Shown: in pieces, positions 52,343-59,745 of the stretch | Position numbering within the stretch: position 1 is the first letter of the stretch | Layout of the letters: every line of letters starts with the position of its first letter | From: Flavobacterium cupriresistens | Lineage (GTDB): Bacteria; Bacteroidota; Bacteroidia; Flavobacteriales; Flavobacteriaceae | DNA: 64,000 bases | Reading direction: 5' to 3' | NCBI RefSeq assembly: GCF_020911925.1 | Contig: NZ_CP087134.1 | Span: 3,162,001-3,226,000, forward strand | Program-made: the position numbers and the translations under genes | The notes under the pieces: model-generated | Databases searched by the model: none | What the model was told of the DNA's origin: nothing | Seen by the model: only the letters and a program-made list of their open reading frames with translations

Positions 52343-52936
52343 TTATTTTGTAGTTGTTATTATTATAGCTCCGTAAACTTCATCTTTTCCATATATAACA
52401 TTACTACTGTTTTTATTTAAAATGGTAACATCTGATATAATTTCTTTTTTTATAGGTAGAACTATTGTGTTAAGAGTTTTATTATATTTAAAAGGCTCTC
52501 CATCTATGACTATTAATGGAGGATTAGCAATTTCATCTTTTTGGAAAGCGGTTTTGATTTTGTCAACCAAATAATATTGTGATTCATCTTCATTTTCCAG
52601 TAAAAATATTTTCGTTTTTGAGGTTGTAATTATTAAAACTCCTGCTTCGCCGAAATTACCATAAATACTAATGCCTTTCTGTTTATCAATTGCTACAATC
52701 TTTTCAATAGCAACTTTTGACAATGGTAATTTTTCTTTTTCTAAATCTTGGTAACGAAATGGTATTCCATTAACAACAACAATAGGGCGATTTGTTATTA
52801 ATCCACTTTCAGCCATTTTTGAAATTGAATCTGAAAGAAATAATTTCTCTTTTCCGTTTTCAAGAAGCTCATATCTGTTTTGTGAATACATTGAAAATGA
52901 TATGATAGAGATAATTCCGAGAAAAATTTTTTTCAT
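52343..52936 (-). CDS. Secreted protein with two TonB-plug-like repeats
   Basis: 197 residues from ATG 52936 (ATG 52957 is an alternative), signal peptide to MYSQ. Two tandem copies of one motif are visible: RPIVVVNGIPFRYQDLE then GISIYGNFGEAGVLIITT, and PPLIVIDGEPFKYNK then NVIYGKDEVYGAIIITT. The VxDG...IYGxxGxxGxIIITT pattern is that of the plug domain of TonB-dependent (SusC/RagA) receptors, here without a barrel. Confidence 0.75.
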   Translation of the reverse strand: MKKIFLGIISIISFSMYSQNRYELLENGKEKLFLSDSISKMAESGLITNRPIVVVNGIPFRYQDLEKEKLPLSKVAIEKIVAIDKQKGISIYGNFGEAGVLIITTSKTKIFLLENEDESQYYLVDKIKTAFQKDEIANPPLIVIDGEPFKYNKTLNTIVLPIKKEIISDVTILNKNSSNVIYGKDEVYGAIIITTTK

Positions 52937-52957
52937 ACTGATTTTTTTAGATTTCAT

Positions 52958-53075
52958 AACGCCTTGTTACTAAAATTTCGGCGCTTGTCATGGTTAGGGG
53001 TTTAGAAGCCGAGTATTTTCGGCTCGACGAATATAGGAATAAAAACGATAATTCAACTAAAGCGCTACTGGAAGT
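52958..53075. repeat. attC-like repeat, subtype 2, last copy
   Basis: Left TAACGCCTTGTTACTAAAAT, CGGCGCTTGTCATGGTTAGGG; centre TTTAGAAGCCGAGTATTTTC and GAATATAGGAATAAAAACG. The right arm is replaced by GGAAGTCGGGAGGCTTCGCA and other sequence to 53243, so the copy is incomplete. Confidence 0.6.
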
Positions 53076-53243
53076 CGGGAGGCTTCGCATAGCGAGGGAT
53101 ATAGATTTCGGTTGTTTTACTATTGTTGTGTACTAAGAACGATTGGGTATATCTTAAACCTGTTCAGCCTTAAAGCAAATGAATGACATAATGATAACGT
53201 AGCCAATGCAGAGGTGCAGGTTTTTAAACCTTAATTATTCTGC

Positions 53244-53630
53244 TTAAATTTTCACCATTACAGTCCCACTAAGAATATCATGAAGGGCTCGTTTCTTTGA
53301 GTTTGAAAAAATAGTGATAAAAGAAAGCCAGCCGAATAGTAATTTGATGAAATATCGAATCAGCGCCTGGAAAATATTGATTCGTTTTGTGCTGTCGGAA
53401 TTTTTTCTGACTCTTATGCTTTTTATGTTATTACCTATTGTGCCACCAAAAGTAGTGGCTATTGGTTCGTATAAAAATAGAGCTATCAGCAAAACAGCCC
53501 TTAGCCAATCGGGTACATTTTTGAAATTAGATAGAATATCAGAGAAAATGATCATGCAAGCTACTATTAAAACCGAGTCAATTAGAATAGATTGTATTCT
53601 CTCGAGTAAAAAAGGGTATTTTTCGTTCAT
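53244..53630 (-). CDS. RDD-family membrane protein
   Basis: 128 residues from ATG 53630. The RDD pattern is ERIQSILIDSVLIVACMIIF then GGTIGNNIKSIRVRKNSD and RALHDILSGTVMV, with three membrane helices. RDD proteins are small transporters or regulators of unclear role. It is the right-most minus-strand gene of the array block. Confidence 0.85.
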   Translation of the reverse strand: MNEKYPFLLERIQSILIDSVLIVACMIIFSDILSNFKNVPDWLRAVLLIALFLYEPIATTFGGTIGNNIKSIRVRKNSDSTKRINIFQALIRYFIKLLFGWLSFITIFSNSKKRALHDILSGTVMVKI

Positions 53631-53700
53631 CGTTTTTTTTTTGACGAATGTACTTATTTTAATGGTATTCACAGAACTTTTTTTAACACAACCAAGTGCC

Positions 53701-53795
53701 CTAGCCCTGATGGGAGCGGCATCCTTTTTCTTGCTTCTTTAGCAAGGAAAAGATAGAGCAGACAGCAGGAATCAGCTCCTGATAATGACACTTAA
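53701..53795 (+). ncRNA. Flavo-1-like structured RNA candidate
   Basis: Starts CTAGCCCTGATGGGAGCGGC and ends GCAGACAGCAGGAATCAGCTCC. A central hairpin TTTTCTTGCT / AGCAAGGAAAA has a TCTT loop; CTGAT and ATCAG-like ends can pair. As far as I recall this sequence type is the Flavo-1 RNA motif, widespread in flavobacteria between genes; function unknown. The call is from memory of the motif, not a search. Confidence 0.55.
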
Positions 53796-53856
53796 AGTAC
53801 TGATATGCCATGAATGTCAGGTTTTAAAAATGTCATGTTGTCATATTTTTTTGGTG

Positions 53857-53912
53857 TGTCAATAGTAAACTGACAATTTACTTTGGTTTTTTATATTGGC
53901 ACAAAGATTGAC
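53857..53912 (+). promoter_or_regulatory. Possible regulatory sites upstream of dnaK
   Basis: TGTCA (53857-53861) and TGACA (53871-53875) form an inverted repeat with nine bases between. Downstream, TGGCAC-N5-TTGAC (53897-53912) is close to a sigma-54 site (GG-N10-GC) but has GA for GC. Either could govern dnaK; neither is certain. Confidence 0.3.
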
Positions 53913-53964
53913 TTATGCCACATGAGTTTAAAAATTAGTATATCAAAAATAAATTATATAAAAA

Positions 53965-55848
53965 ATGGGTAAAATAATCGGAATTGACTTAGGTACGACG
54001 AACTCTTGTGTTTCTGTAATGGAAGGTAATGAAGCAGTTGTTATTCCTAACGCAGAAGGAAAAAGAACTACACCATCTATCATCGCTTTTGTTGAAGGTG
54101 GAGAAATTAAAGTGGGTGATCCTGCAAAAAGACAAGCGGTAACTAATCCAACTAAGACTATTGCTTCTATCAAACGTTTTATGGGACAAGGTTTTGGTGA
54201 GGTTTCGGCTGAAGCAAAAAGAGTTTCTTATTCAATCGTAAAAGGAGATAACAATACACCACGTGTTGACATTGATGGTCGTTTGTACTCTGCACAAGAA
54301 TTGTCAGCTATGACACTTCAAAAAATGAAAAAAACTGCTGAAGACTATTTAGGTCAAACAGTTACTGAAGCGGTTATTACTGTTCCTGCTTACTTTAATG
54401 ATGCACAACGTCAAGCTACAAAAGAAGCTGGAGAGATTGCTGGTCTTAAAGTTATGCGTATCATCAATGAGCCAACTGCAGCTGCATTAGCTTACGGATT
54501 AGATAAAAAAGGAACAGATCAAAAAATTGCTGTTTATGATTTAGGTGGAGGTACTTTTGATATCTCTGTTCTTGAATTAGGAGACGGTGTATTCGAAGTA
54601 TTGTCTACAAATGGTGATACTCACCTTGGAGGAGATGATTTTGACCACGAAATTATTGACTGGTTAGCTGACGAATTTAAAGCTGAAGAAGGTATTGATT
54701 TACGTTTAGATCCAATGTCTTTGCAACGTTTGAAAGAAGCTGCTGAGAAAGCTAAAATTGAATTGTCATCTTCTGCTGAAACTGAAATCAACTTACCTTA
54801 CGTAACTGCTACAGCTTCAGGACCAAAACACTTAGTTAAAAAATTAACTAGAGCTCAATTCGAAAAATTAACTGATTCTTTAGTAAAACGTTCTATGGAA
54901 CCAGTTGCTAAAGCATTAAAAGATGCAGGTTTATCTGTTTCTGATATTGACGAAGTTATCTTGGTAGGTGGTTCTACTCGTATGCCAAGAATTGCTGACG
55001 AAGTTGAAAAATTCTTCGGTAAAAAAGCGTCTAAAGGAGTTAACCCTGATGAGGTTGTTGCAATTGGAGCAGCTATTCAAGGTGGAGTTCTTTCTGGAGA
55101 TGTAAAAGATGTATTGTTATTAGACGTTACTCCTTTATCTTTAGGTATCGAAACTATGGGTGGAATTATGACTATCTTAATTGAGTCTAACACAACTATC
55201 CCAACTAAAAAATCTCAAGTTTTCTCTACTGCTGCAGATTCTCAACCAACTGTTGAATTGCACGTATTACAAGGAGCTAGAGCAATGGCTGCTGATAACA
55301 AAACTATCGGTCGTTTTAACTTAGACGGTATTCCACCAGCACCAAGAGGAGTTCCTCAAATCGAGGTTTCTTTTGATATTGATGCGAATGGTATCATCAA
55401 AGTTTCTGCAACTGACAAAGGAACTGGAAAATCTCACGATATCCGTATCGAAGCTTCTTCTGGTTTAACAGCTGAAGAAATCGAGAAAATGAAAAAAGAC
55501 GCTGAAGCTAACGCTGAGTCTGATAAAGTAGCTAGAGAAAGAGCTGAAAAATTGAACGAAGCTGATGGAATGATCTTCCAAACTGAGTCTCAATTGAAAG
55601 AACTTGGATCTAAATTAGCTGATGATCACAAAGTTGCTGTAGAGTACGCTTTAACTGAATTGAGAATGGCTCACCAATCTCAAGACATTCCAGCTATTCA
55701 AACTGCTCTTGACAACATCAATGCAGCTTGGAAAACAGCTACAGAAGCGATGTACGCTCAAGGTGAACAAGGTCAACAAGCGGCTCCTCAACAAGAGCAG
55801 TCTCAAGGTGACAATGTTGAAGACGTTGAATTCGAAGAAGTAAAATAA
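53965..55848 (+). CDS. dnaK: Molecular chaperone DnaK
   Basis: 627 residues, full length. Phosphate-binding [51 protein letters not shown], the [18 protein letters not shown] linker, and a C-terminal substrate domain ending in a Gln-rich tail ([14 protein letters not shown]) and [15 protein letters not shown] end. ATP-driven Hsp70. No dnaJ or grpE is adjacent. Codon use looks strongly biased (GTT, GAA, AAA), as expected for a highly expressed gene. Confidence 0.98.
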   Translation: MGKIIGIDLGTTNSCVSVMEGNEAVVIPNAEGKRTTPSIIAFVEGGEIKVGDPAKRQAVTNPTKTIASIKRFMGQGFGEVSAEAKRVSYSIVKGDNNTPRVDIDGRLYSAQELSAMTLQKMKKTAEDYLGQTVTEAVITVPAYFNDAQRQATKEAGEIAGLKVMRIINEPTAAALAYGLDKKGTDQKIAVYDLGGGTFDISVLELGDGVFEVLSTNGDTHLGGDDFDHEIIDWLADEFKAEEGIDLRLDPMSLQRLKEAAEKAKIELSSSAETEINLPYVTATASGPKHLVKKLTRAQFEKLTDSLVKRSMEPVAKALKDAGLSVSDIDEVILVGGSTRMPRIADEVEKFFGKKASKGVNPDEVVAIGAAIQGGVLSGDVKDVLLLDVTPLSLGIETMGGIMTILIESNTTIPTKKSQVFSTAADSQPTVELHVLQGARAMAADNKTIGRFNLDGIPPAPRGVPQIEVSFDIDANGIIKVSATDKGTGKSHDIRIEASSGLTAEEIEKMKKDAEANAESDKVARERAEKLNEADGMIFQTESQLKELGSKLADDHKVAVEYALTELRMAHQSQDIPAIQTALDNINAAWKTATEAMYAQGEQGQQAAPQQEQSQGDNVEDVEFEEVK

Positions 55849-55883
55849 TTGCTGATTAAAAATAATCAGTAATAAGTGTTAAG

Positions 55884-55918
55884 CCGCTGTAAATATATGT
55901 TTACAGCGGTTTTTTCTT
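55884..55918 (+). terminator. Terminator after dnaK
   Basis: CCGCTGTAAA / TTTACAGCGG perfect 10-bp stem with a short loop followed by TTTTTTC. Confidence 0.92.
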
Positions 55919-56053
55919 TTTTGTCCTTTTCTGTTTCTGCTGTTTTTTAATCCTTTTTTGCCGCATATTTGTGCCACATTTGTACCGGCACTTAAAAGGA
56001 GATAAAGCGGTATTTATGTATACTTATGGTTCCTTAATCAGGAGATATGGGCG

Positions 56054-56604
56054 ATGAAAGATAAATAATCAATTCTTGTCTGTGGCGGGGAATTTCTGCC
56101 CAAAAGAGTGGCTTCAGTTTACTGCTCGGCTAAATGCAGTAAGAAAGTATACAAACAGAAGATGCTGCGGCTTAAAAATGAAGTGGAACTCAAAGTGCTG
56201 GCAGATAAAATACCACAAAATAATGCTTTTATTTCTGTTGCGGAAGCTGGCGTACTTTTTGGCATTTTAAAAAGAACCCTTTACCGGCTTGTGTACAAAG
56301 GAAAAATTCAGTCAGTTAATCTGGGAATTCGCCTTGTAAGGATAGACCGCAGCGCTATGGGTGAGATGTTGCCCCTACCCGCAGCGGGCCTGAGGGTGAA
56401 AACGCACCGAAGAAAAAATTTTACAGCCTTGAAAAAGAAGACAGCTATTCCATTGGCGAAATAGACGGGAGATTTCAAATATCTGAAGGTTCTGTCTAAA
56501 GGCATATCAGGAAATATTCAATCCCGACCAGACAGATTGGAAAGCATGTATATGCTCAAAAAACGGAAATTGATAATTTGTATAACGGAAATGATTTTAT
56601 ATGA
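56054..56604 (+). pseudogene. Decayed excisionase-like HTH protein of an integrative element
   Basis: From ATG 56054 the frame has an early TAA (56066-56068), then reads VCGGEFLPKRVASVYCSAKC (zinc-ribbon-like), AFISVAEAGVLFGILKRTLY, RLVYKGKIQSVNLGIRLVRI (excisionase-type HTH). A frameshift near 56385 follows, then ENAPKKKFYSLEKED and QISEGSV-stop (56497-56499), and RHIRKYSIPTRQIGKHVYAQ to TGA 56604. Proteins like this sit directly before tyrosine recombinases in Bacteroidetes integrative elements. Three defects show it is dead. Confidence 0.8.
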
Positions 56605-56873
56605 AGCAATTAGCAAAAACCAAGGTGACCGTGCGCCTGCGAAAAGCAGAAGACCGAAAGGAATGGTATGTCTACATAGAAAGCTATCCTGTTGAGGTTT
56701 GTGGAAAGAAAACGCCCCAGAGAATCCGTGAATATTTAAACCGAAGCATCACAACAGTGGAGTGTGCCAAAAGAGCCTTAGCAGGAATTGAAGTGGTAAA
56801 CATGTTGAGAAAGAATCAGATGCTTAAGCTAGGCACAAGTATGTTTAAATCATTTTGTAAATTGGCAGCATAA
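56601..56873 (+). pseudogene. Tyrosine recombinase N-terminus joined to IS6-like transposase C-terminus
   Basis: Residues 1-51 (LAKTKVTVRLRKAEDRKEWY, then PQRIREYLNRSITTVE) are the start of a Bacteroidetes phage-type integrase and overlap the preceding pseudogene by ATGA. From about 56755 the frame changes to CAKRALAGIEVVNMLRKNQM then FKSFCKLAA, which resembles the C-terminus of IS6-family transposases. The catalytic integrase domain is missing. So one 90-residue ORF is a fusion of two mobile-element fragments. Confidence 0.7.
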
Positions 56874-56910
56874 TTTTCAGCTCTGAAATTTCTTTCTGTT
56901 TTATATGGCA

Positions 56911-56925
56911 GATGCGACAGAACCC
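56911..56925. mobile_element. IS6-like terminal inverted repeat remnant
   Basis: GATGCGACAGAACCC is the complement of GGGTTCTGTCGCATC, like IS6-family ends (GGTTCTGTTGCAAA type). It lies 38 bp after the transposase-like stop, the right place for a right end. The other end was not found in the window. Confidence 0.6.
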
Positions 56926-56937
56926 AAAAAAGTAATT

Positions 56938-57636
56938 TTACAACATAAAAAAGGCTTTGGCCTCTTCACTAAATCCATTGAGAGGGAATAATTTAATATT
57001 TTTGTGAAGACTTTCAGAAAGTGAACACAAAGAAAATTTATATCCGGCTATACATTCTAATATCTGAAAATAAGCGTCTATGGTATTTTCATCTTTTAGG
57101 ATATGTATAATCCCATTGTCAGTTGAAATTCTTAACGTATTTAATCCCTCAGATAAACCTTTTCCGGTAGCCTTAGAATAACTTTCTTTTAAAGTCCATA
57201 ATTCAAAAAAATACGCATTTCTTTCCGTTTCATTTAGTTTCCGGAATTTTTCGATCTCCTCAGCTGTTAATGCCAATGAAGATGCGTCAGTTTTTAAATC
57301 CGTTATTTTTTCAATATCAATTCCCACTAAAGATGTGGAGACTACACCCACGACCCAGTCTCCGGAATGTGAGATATTAAAATGATAATGAGGATGCAAT
57401 GGAAGATAAGGTTTACCGAATTCCTGATACTCATACCTTATTTCGTTATTGTGCAAGCCATAATGCTTGCACAAAATGTAACGTATAATTAAATCCCCAA
57501 ATAAAGACCGTACTTGATCAACTGGTTTTCGGAACCGATGGATCTTGGCCTTTTTTTCAGGAGAAACATATTGGGTCATTTCTTTAAACAAAGTTTCGTA
57601 CAAATTGTGGTTAATATTGACACCGTATATATGCAT
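56938..57636 (-). CDS. 4'-phosphopantetheinyl transferase, Sfp type
   Basis: 232 residues. Visible are the Sfp motifs: VGIDIEKITD (magnesium-binding), FELWTLKESYSKATGKGLSE (WxxKEAxxK type) and an N-terminal FRKPVDQVRSLFGDLIIRY. It adds phosphopantetheine to carrier domains and would activate the PCP domain of the synthetase in this operon. Last gene of the operon, one base from the HAD gene. Confidence 0.9.
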   Translation of the reverse strand: MHIYGVNINHNLYETLFKEMTQYVSPEKKAKIHRFRKPVDQVRSLFGDLIIRYILCKHYGLHNNEIRYEYQEFGKPYLPLHPHYHFNISHSGDWVVGVVSTSLVGIDIEKITDLKTDASSLALTAEEIEKFRKLNETERNAYFFELWTLKESYSKATGKGLSEGLNTLRISTDNGIIHILKDENTIDAYFQILECIAGYKFSLCSLSESLHKNIKLFPLNGFSEEAKAFFML

Positions 57637-57637
57637 T

Positions 57638-58315
57638 CTAAGACCAAATTAGAGAATCCCAGTTATTTTTTTGAGCAAATGAAATCAATCCTTTGTCGGG
57701 ATTAATTGCCACAGGGTACTTTACCGAGCACAACATAGGGATATCATCAGTCGAATTTCCGAAGGAGGCGCAGTGCTCCAAATCGAATTGGTTTTTATGC
57801 GCGTGTTCGTTGACTAGTTCTGCTTTCCATTTTCCGGAAACGGTGCGACCTTCAATTTCTCCGGTGTAGATTCCGTTTTTTATTTGCAAAGAGGTTGCAA
57901 TTAGTGTTGCATCTAATTCTTCTGCTAATGGTTGTAAAAAAATATCTAAGGAACCTGAAACCAAAACAATCTGAATGCCTTGTTCTTTGAATAAATTGAC
58001 AGTTTCAAATGCTTTCAAATAGAGTTTCTTTTTATATTTTTCCTGATAACATGGGTTTTGTAATGTAGCCATTTTTTCAACAGCAATACCTTTGTATTGC
58101 CTATAAATGGAGGCCGTTGACATTTCACGATTGATCTTGTCAAGGATCGTCCAATAAATAAAACGAATTGGGAGAATCGCTTTCCAGAGTTTGTATTTAG
58201 AGGGAGACATTACGTGTTTTTTGATGTACATTAAAGGTTCGACAATGTTGCTTTTAGTTAGTGTACCATCTACATCAAAATAAGCGGCGTGTAGGTCATT
58301 AGGTAAGTTTTTCAT
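57638..58315 (-). CDS. HAD-superfamily IB phosphatase
   Basis: 225 residues. HAD motif I FDVDGTLTKS, motif II VLVSGSLD, motif III lysine in SGKWKAELV, motif IV FGNSTDDIPML. Such IB hydrolases act as phosphoserine- or phospholipid-type phosphatases; in the NRPS operon it may dephosphorylate a precursor or a carrier-bound substrate. Cytosolic. Confidence 0.87.
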   Translation of the reverse strand: MKNLPNDLHAAYFDVDGTLTKSNIVEPLMYIKKHVMSPSKYKLWKAILPIRFIYWTILDKINREMSTASIYRQYKGIAVEKMATLQNPCYQEKYKKKLYLKAFETVNLFKEQGIQIVLVSGSLDIFLQPLAEELDATLIATSLQIKNGIYTGEIEGRTVSGKWKAELVNEHAHKNQFDLEHCASFGNSTDDIPMLCSVKYPVAINPDKGLISFAQKNNWDSLIWS

Positions 58316-58383
58316 CGTATTGATATTGATTGTTTAAGAGGGGTAATGATAAAATTAATAGCTCATTTTAGAGTTAATTTTGT

Positions 58384-59733
58384 CTATAGTCTATTCATTT
58401 GTCTTAATTCGCGGACAACCATTATAATAGCAATAACAGCTACTATATATTCGATTGCACTGGAAGCAAGGTAAATCCAATTTATTCCAAACAGGACGGG
58501 TAAAATAAGCATGGCAGGCACATAAAAAATGATTTGTCTGGTAATCGCCAGAAGTACTGCCGGTTTGCCCTTGCCAATGGAGGGATAAAAACTCATAGTC
58601 ATAAACAGAAACGGAATGATAGGAGTGGCCCACAATAAAACTTGGAAATTCTGATAATGCAGGTTTTTTAATAAATCCACATTGATCATAGAAGATAGTA
58701 TTTGTCCGGGATACGCCATAATAAGAATCCATACGGGCAAAATGAGTACCGTCGATAAAACGACAAAAATCATATAGGCATTTACGGTTCGAGTATATTT
58801 TCCTGCACCGTAATTAATTCCAACGATAGGTTGAAGTGCCCGCATAAAGCCGGCAATAGGCATCAATAATAAGGTATATACGCGGTAGGCTGCGCCATAA
58901 ACAGCCAAATCGACCGTGTTGCCGTATCGTGAAATACTCTGAAAGATTGCTATTGCCTGTATCAGACTCATGACGACCATAACAAAGGAGGCCATTCCTA
59001 GAGAAGCAATGGTTTTTAAAATGGCATTATCATATGTAAAGGAAAGAGGCTGAGCGGGAAAAGAAACCTTTTTGCTGCGAAAATAACAGTATCCAAAGAC
59101 AGAATAGACAAACATTCCGATATTCATGCCCCAGGCAGCACCTGTTATCCCAAGTTTCCATACTTCTATAAGGAAATAACTAACCAGTACATTCACCACT
59201 AAGCCCGTTCCCATGATAAGTGCGGCAAGTTTCATTTTGCCTTCTGCCCGCACAATCATATTGGCAGCAAAACCATATACCCAAAAGAAAACACCAAAGA
59301 GAGTATGTTGAAAATAAGTATGGGCAAGGTTTAATACTTCGCCTTCAGCACCCATAAATCGTAAAATGATTCTATCGGCAAAGAAGACAAAAAACAGATA
59401 GGCTAAAGACAAGACAACGCATAAAAAATTGACATTACCCAATAGAGTAGCCTGTTTTTGATGGTCTTTTTCGCCAATAGCAATGCTGAGTATAGAACCG
59501 GCTCCCACACCAATGAGGGAGCCGATACCCATAGTTAAAGAAACTACCGGATATGTAATAACAACGGCAGCCAAAGCATTTTCACCGATAAATAAACCGA
59601 CCAATACAGCATCTAAAACCATATTAAGTCCATACAATACCATGGCAATGATGATGGGCCAGGACAAGCTCAATGCGAGATTCCATAAGTTTCCATTCAG
59701 GATTTTGTCTTTGTGTTCCATACTATTATTCAT
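58384..59733 (-). CDS. MATE-family efflux transporter
   Basis: 449 residues, 12 membrane segments in two halves, with family regions LSWPIIIAMVLYGLNMVLDA, GIGSLIGVGAGSILSIAIGE and PTTIIN-like MPIAGFMRALQPIVGINYGA. It uses a sodium or proton gradient to export small molecules. Placed 12 bp after the synthetase stop, it is the probable exporter of the product. Confidence 0.93.
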   Translation of the reverse strand: MNNSMEHKDKILNGNLWNLALSLSWPIIIAMVLYGLNMVLDAVLVGLFIGENALAAVVITYPVVSLTMGIGSLIGVGAGSILSIAIGEKDHQKQATLLGNVNFLCVVLSLAYLFFVFFADRIILRFMGAEGEVLNLAHTYFQHTLFGVFFWVYGFAANMIVRAEGKMKLAALIMGTGLVVNVLVSYFLIEVWKLGITGAAWGMNIGMFVYSVFGYCYFRSKKVSFPAQPLSFTYDNAILKTIASLGMASFVMVVMSLIQAIAIFQSISRYGNTVDLAVYGAAYRVYTLLLMPIAGFMRALQPIVGINYGAGKYTRTVNAYMIFVVLSTVLILPVWILIMAYPGQILSSMINVDLLKNLHYQNFQVLLWATPIIPFLFMTMSFYPSIGKGKPAVLLAITRQIIFYVPAMLILPVLFGINWIYLASSAIEYIVAVIAIIMVVRELRQMNRL

Positions 59734-59745
59734 AATGCTGAAGGA

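Larger units (their letters stand above)
41034..53075. other. Cassette-array-like region: about 17 small minus-strand genes separated by attC-like repeats
   Basis: In this 12-kb block every gene is on the minus strand, short, and mostly of unknown function. Most gaps hold one copy of an imperfect inverted repeat whose right end lies just after the stop of one gene and whose left end lies before the start of the next. In the gene orientation each copy opens with an AAC-containing arm, has inner arms such as GAGATTTGGG / CCCAAACCTC, a variable centre of 40-75 bases, and closes with ACGTTAG-like GTT. At least two centre subtypes exist: one with TTTTCCATTATGCACAA and AAGTACAAAACCAGCTGTAAATT; one with GGATTTAGAAGCCGA and AATATAGGAATAAAACGAT. 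This is the geometry of integron cassettes without a visible integrase (a CALIN). Assignment as attC is inference; the repeats are seen directly. Confidence 0.7.

Noticed and set aside
55920..56053. Possible attachment site of the integrative element downstream of dnaK
   Set aside because: GCCGCATATTTGTGCCACATTTG-like sequence looks suggestive but I found no matching second copy in the window.
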